NCBI GenBank assembly: GCA_040755975.1
Contig: JBFLZY010000032.1
Coordinates: 1-28,554, forward strand
Direction of reading: 5' to 3'
DNA from: JAIMBK01 sp040755975
Lineage (GTDB): Bacteria; Bacillota; Desulfotomaculia; Desulfotomaculales; Nap2-2B
DNA: 28,554 nt
Shown here: piece by piece, positions 28,507-28,554 of the stretch
Layout: every line of letters starts with the position of its first letter
Position numbering within the stretch: position 1 is the stretch's first letter
Made by a program: the position numbers and the translations under genes
The notes under the pieces: generated by a model
The model's input: the letters and a program-made list of their open reading frames with translations, nothing else
Told to the model about the DNA's origin: nothing
Database searches by the model: none

Positions 28507-28554
28507 AGGCAGCGGCCTTGACATCCACCCCGCAGGTGGTCAAACAAACCCACC
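28507..28554. repeat. Second copy of the palindromic element, left arm only
   Basis: GGCAGCGGCCTTGACATCC then ACCCCGCAGGTGG matches the left arm of 15837-15868 with few differences. The window ends before the complementary arm could appear. Confidence 0.7.

Overview
The window looks like chromosome of a moderately GC-rich, anaerobic, spore-former-type Firmicute of the Peptococcaceae / Desulfotomaculum-Pelotomaculum kind. This rests on gene order (rRNA operon end, ctsR-mcsA-mcsB-clpC-radA-disA-carD-yacL-ispD-ispF), frequent TTG/GTG starts, good sigma-A promoters, an ISLre2-type transposase, and a small CXXC-protein/Fe-S-protein/thioredoxin cluster known to me from clostridia. The species assignment is inference.

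Region 1 (1-737): the 3' end of a 23S rRNA gene, a 5S gene and a terminator. The 23S gene is interrupted in its helix-98 region by an intervening sequence with 18-bp complementary ends that carries a decayed GIY-YIG endonuclease gene. Region 2 (838-13132, + strand): a yraN-family gene; a CtsR-regulated heat-shock and protein-arginine-phosphorylation operon (ctsR, mcsA, mcsB, clpC); radA and disA (DNA repair and c-di-AMP synthesis); a small gene on the opposite strand; carD; a PIN/TRAM membrane protein; and ispD and ispF (MEP isoprenoid pathway). A structured dispersed repeat sits directly upstream of ctsR, radA (3' part only) and ispF.

Region 3 (13143-15697, - strand): an apparent extracytoplasmic thiol-redox operon. 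From its promoter it reads: a 44-residue membrane protein ending in a CXXC motif, a NapH-type polyferredoxin membrane protein, a TlpA/thioredoxin-like lipoprotein whose first active-site cysteine codon is an in-frame UGA (a probable selenocysteine, U-G-P-C), and a sirtuin. Read naively, the thioredoxin gene looks like two broken ORFs.

Region 4 (15837-20191): a long palindromic repeat element, an ISLre2-like transposase, a DUF2007 protein, an HD-domain protein and a stand-alone biotin carboxylase.

Region 5 (about 20259-26460): an accessory element that begins at a tRNA 3'-end fragment, a probable attachment site. It holds a Panacea-domain antitoxin with a RelE/ParE-like toxin, an unknown 354-residue protein, an excisionase-like HTH protein, a Cys-rich candidate replication protein, small proteins, a 385-residue winged-helix protein and an XRE repressor. 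It is dense in repeated DNA: paired inverted iterons around an AT-rich core, TTATCCCGG repeats, and an array of GCAACG iterons inside a coding sequence in all three codon phases. I read it as a replication-competent integrated plasmid/ICE/phage-like element with one or two candidate origins. Its other end and its integrase are not visible.

Region 6 (26599-28554): a DUF4127 protein, a truncated stalk-domain (copper amine oxidase N-terminal-like) secreted protein, and the start of a second copy of the palindromic element at the window edge.
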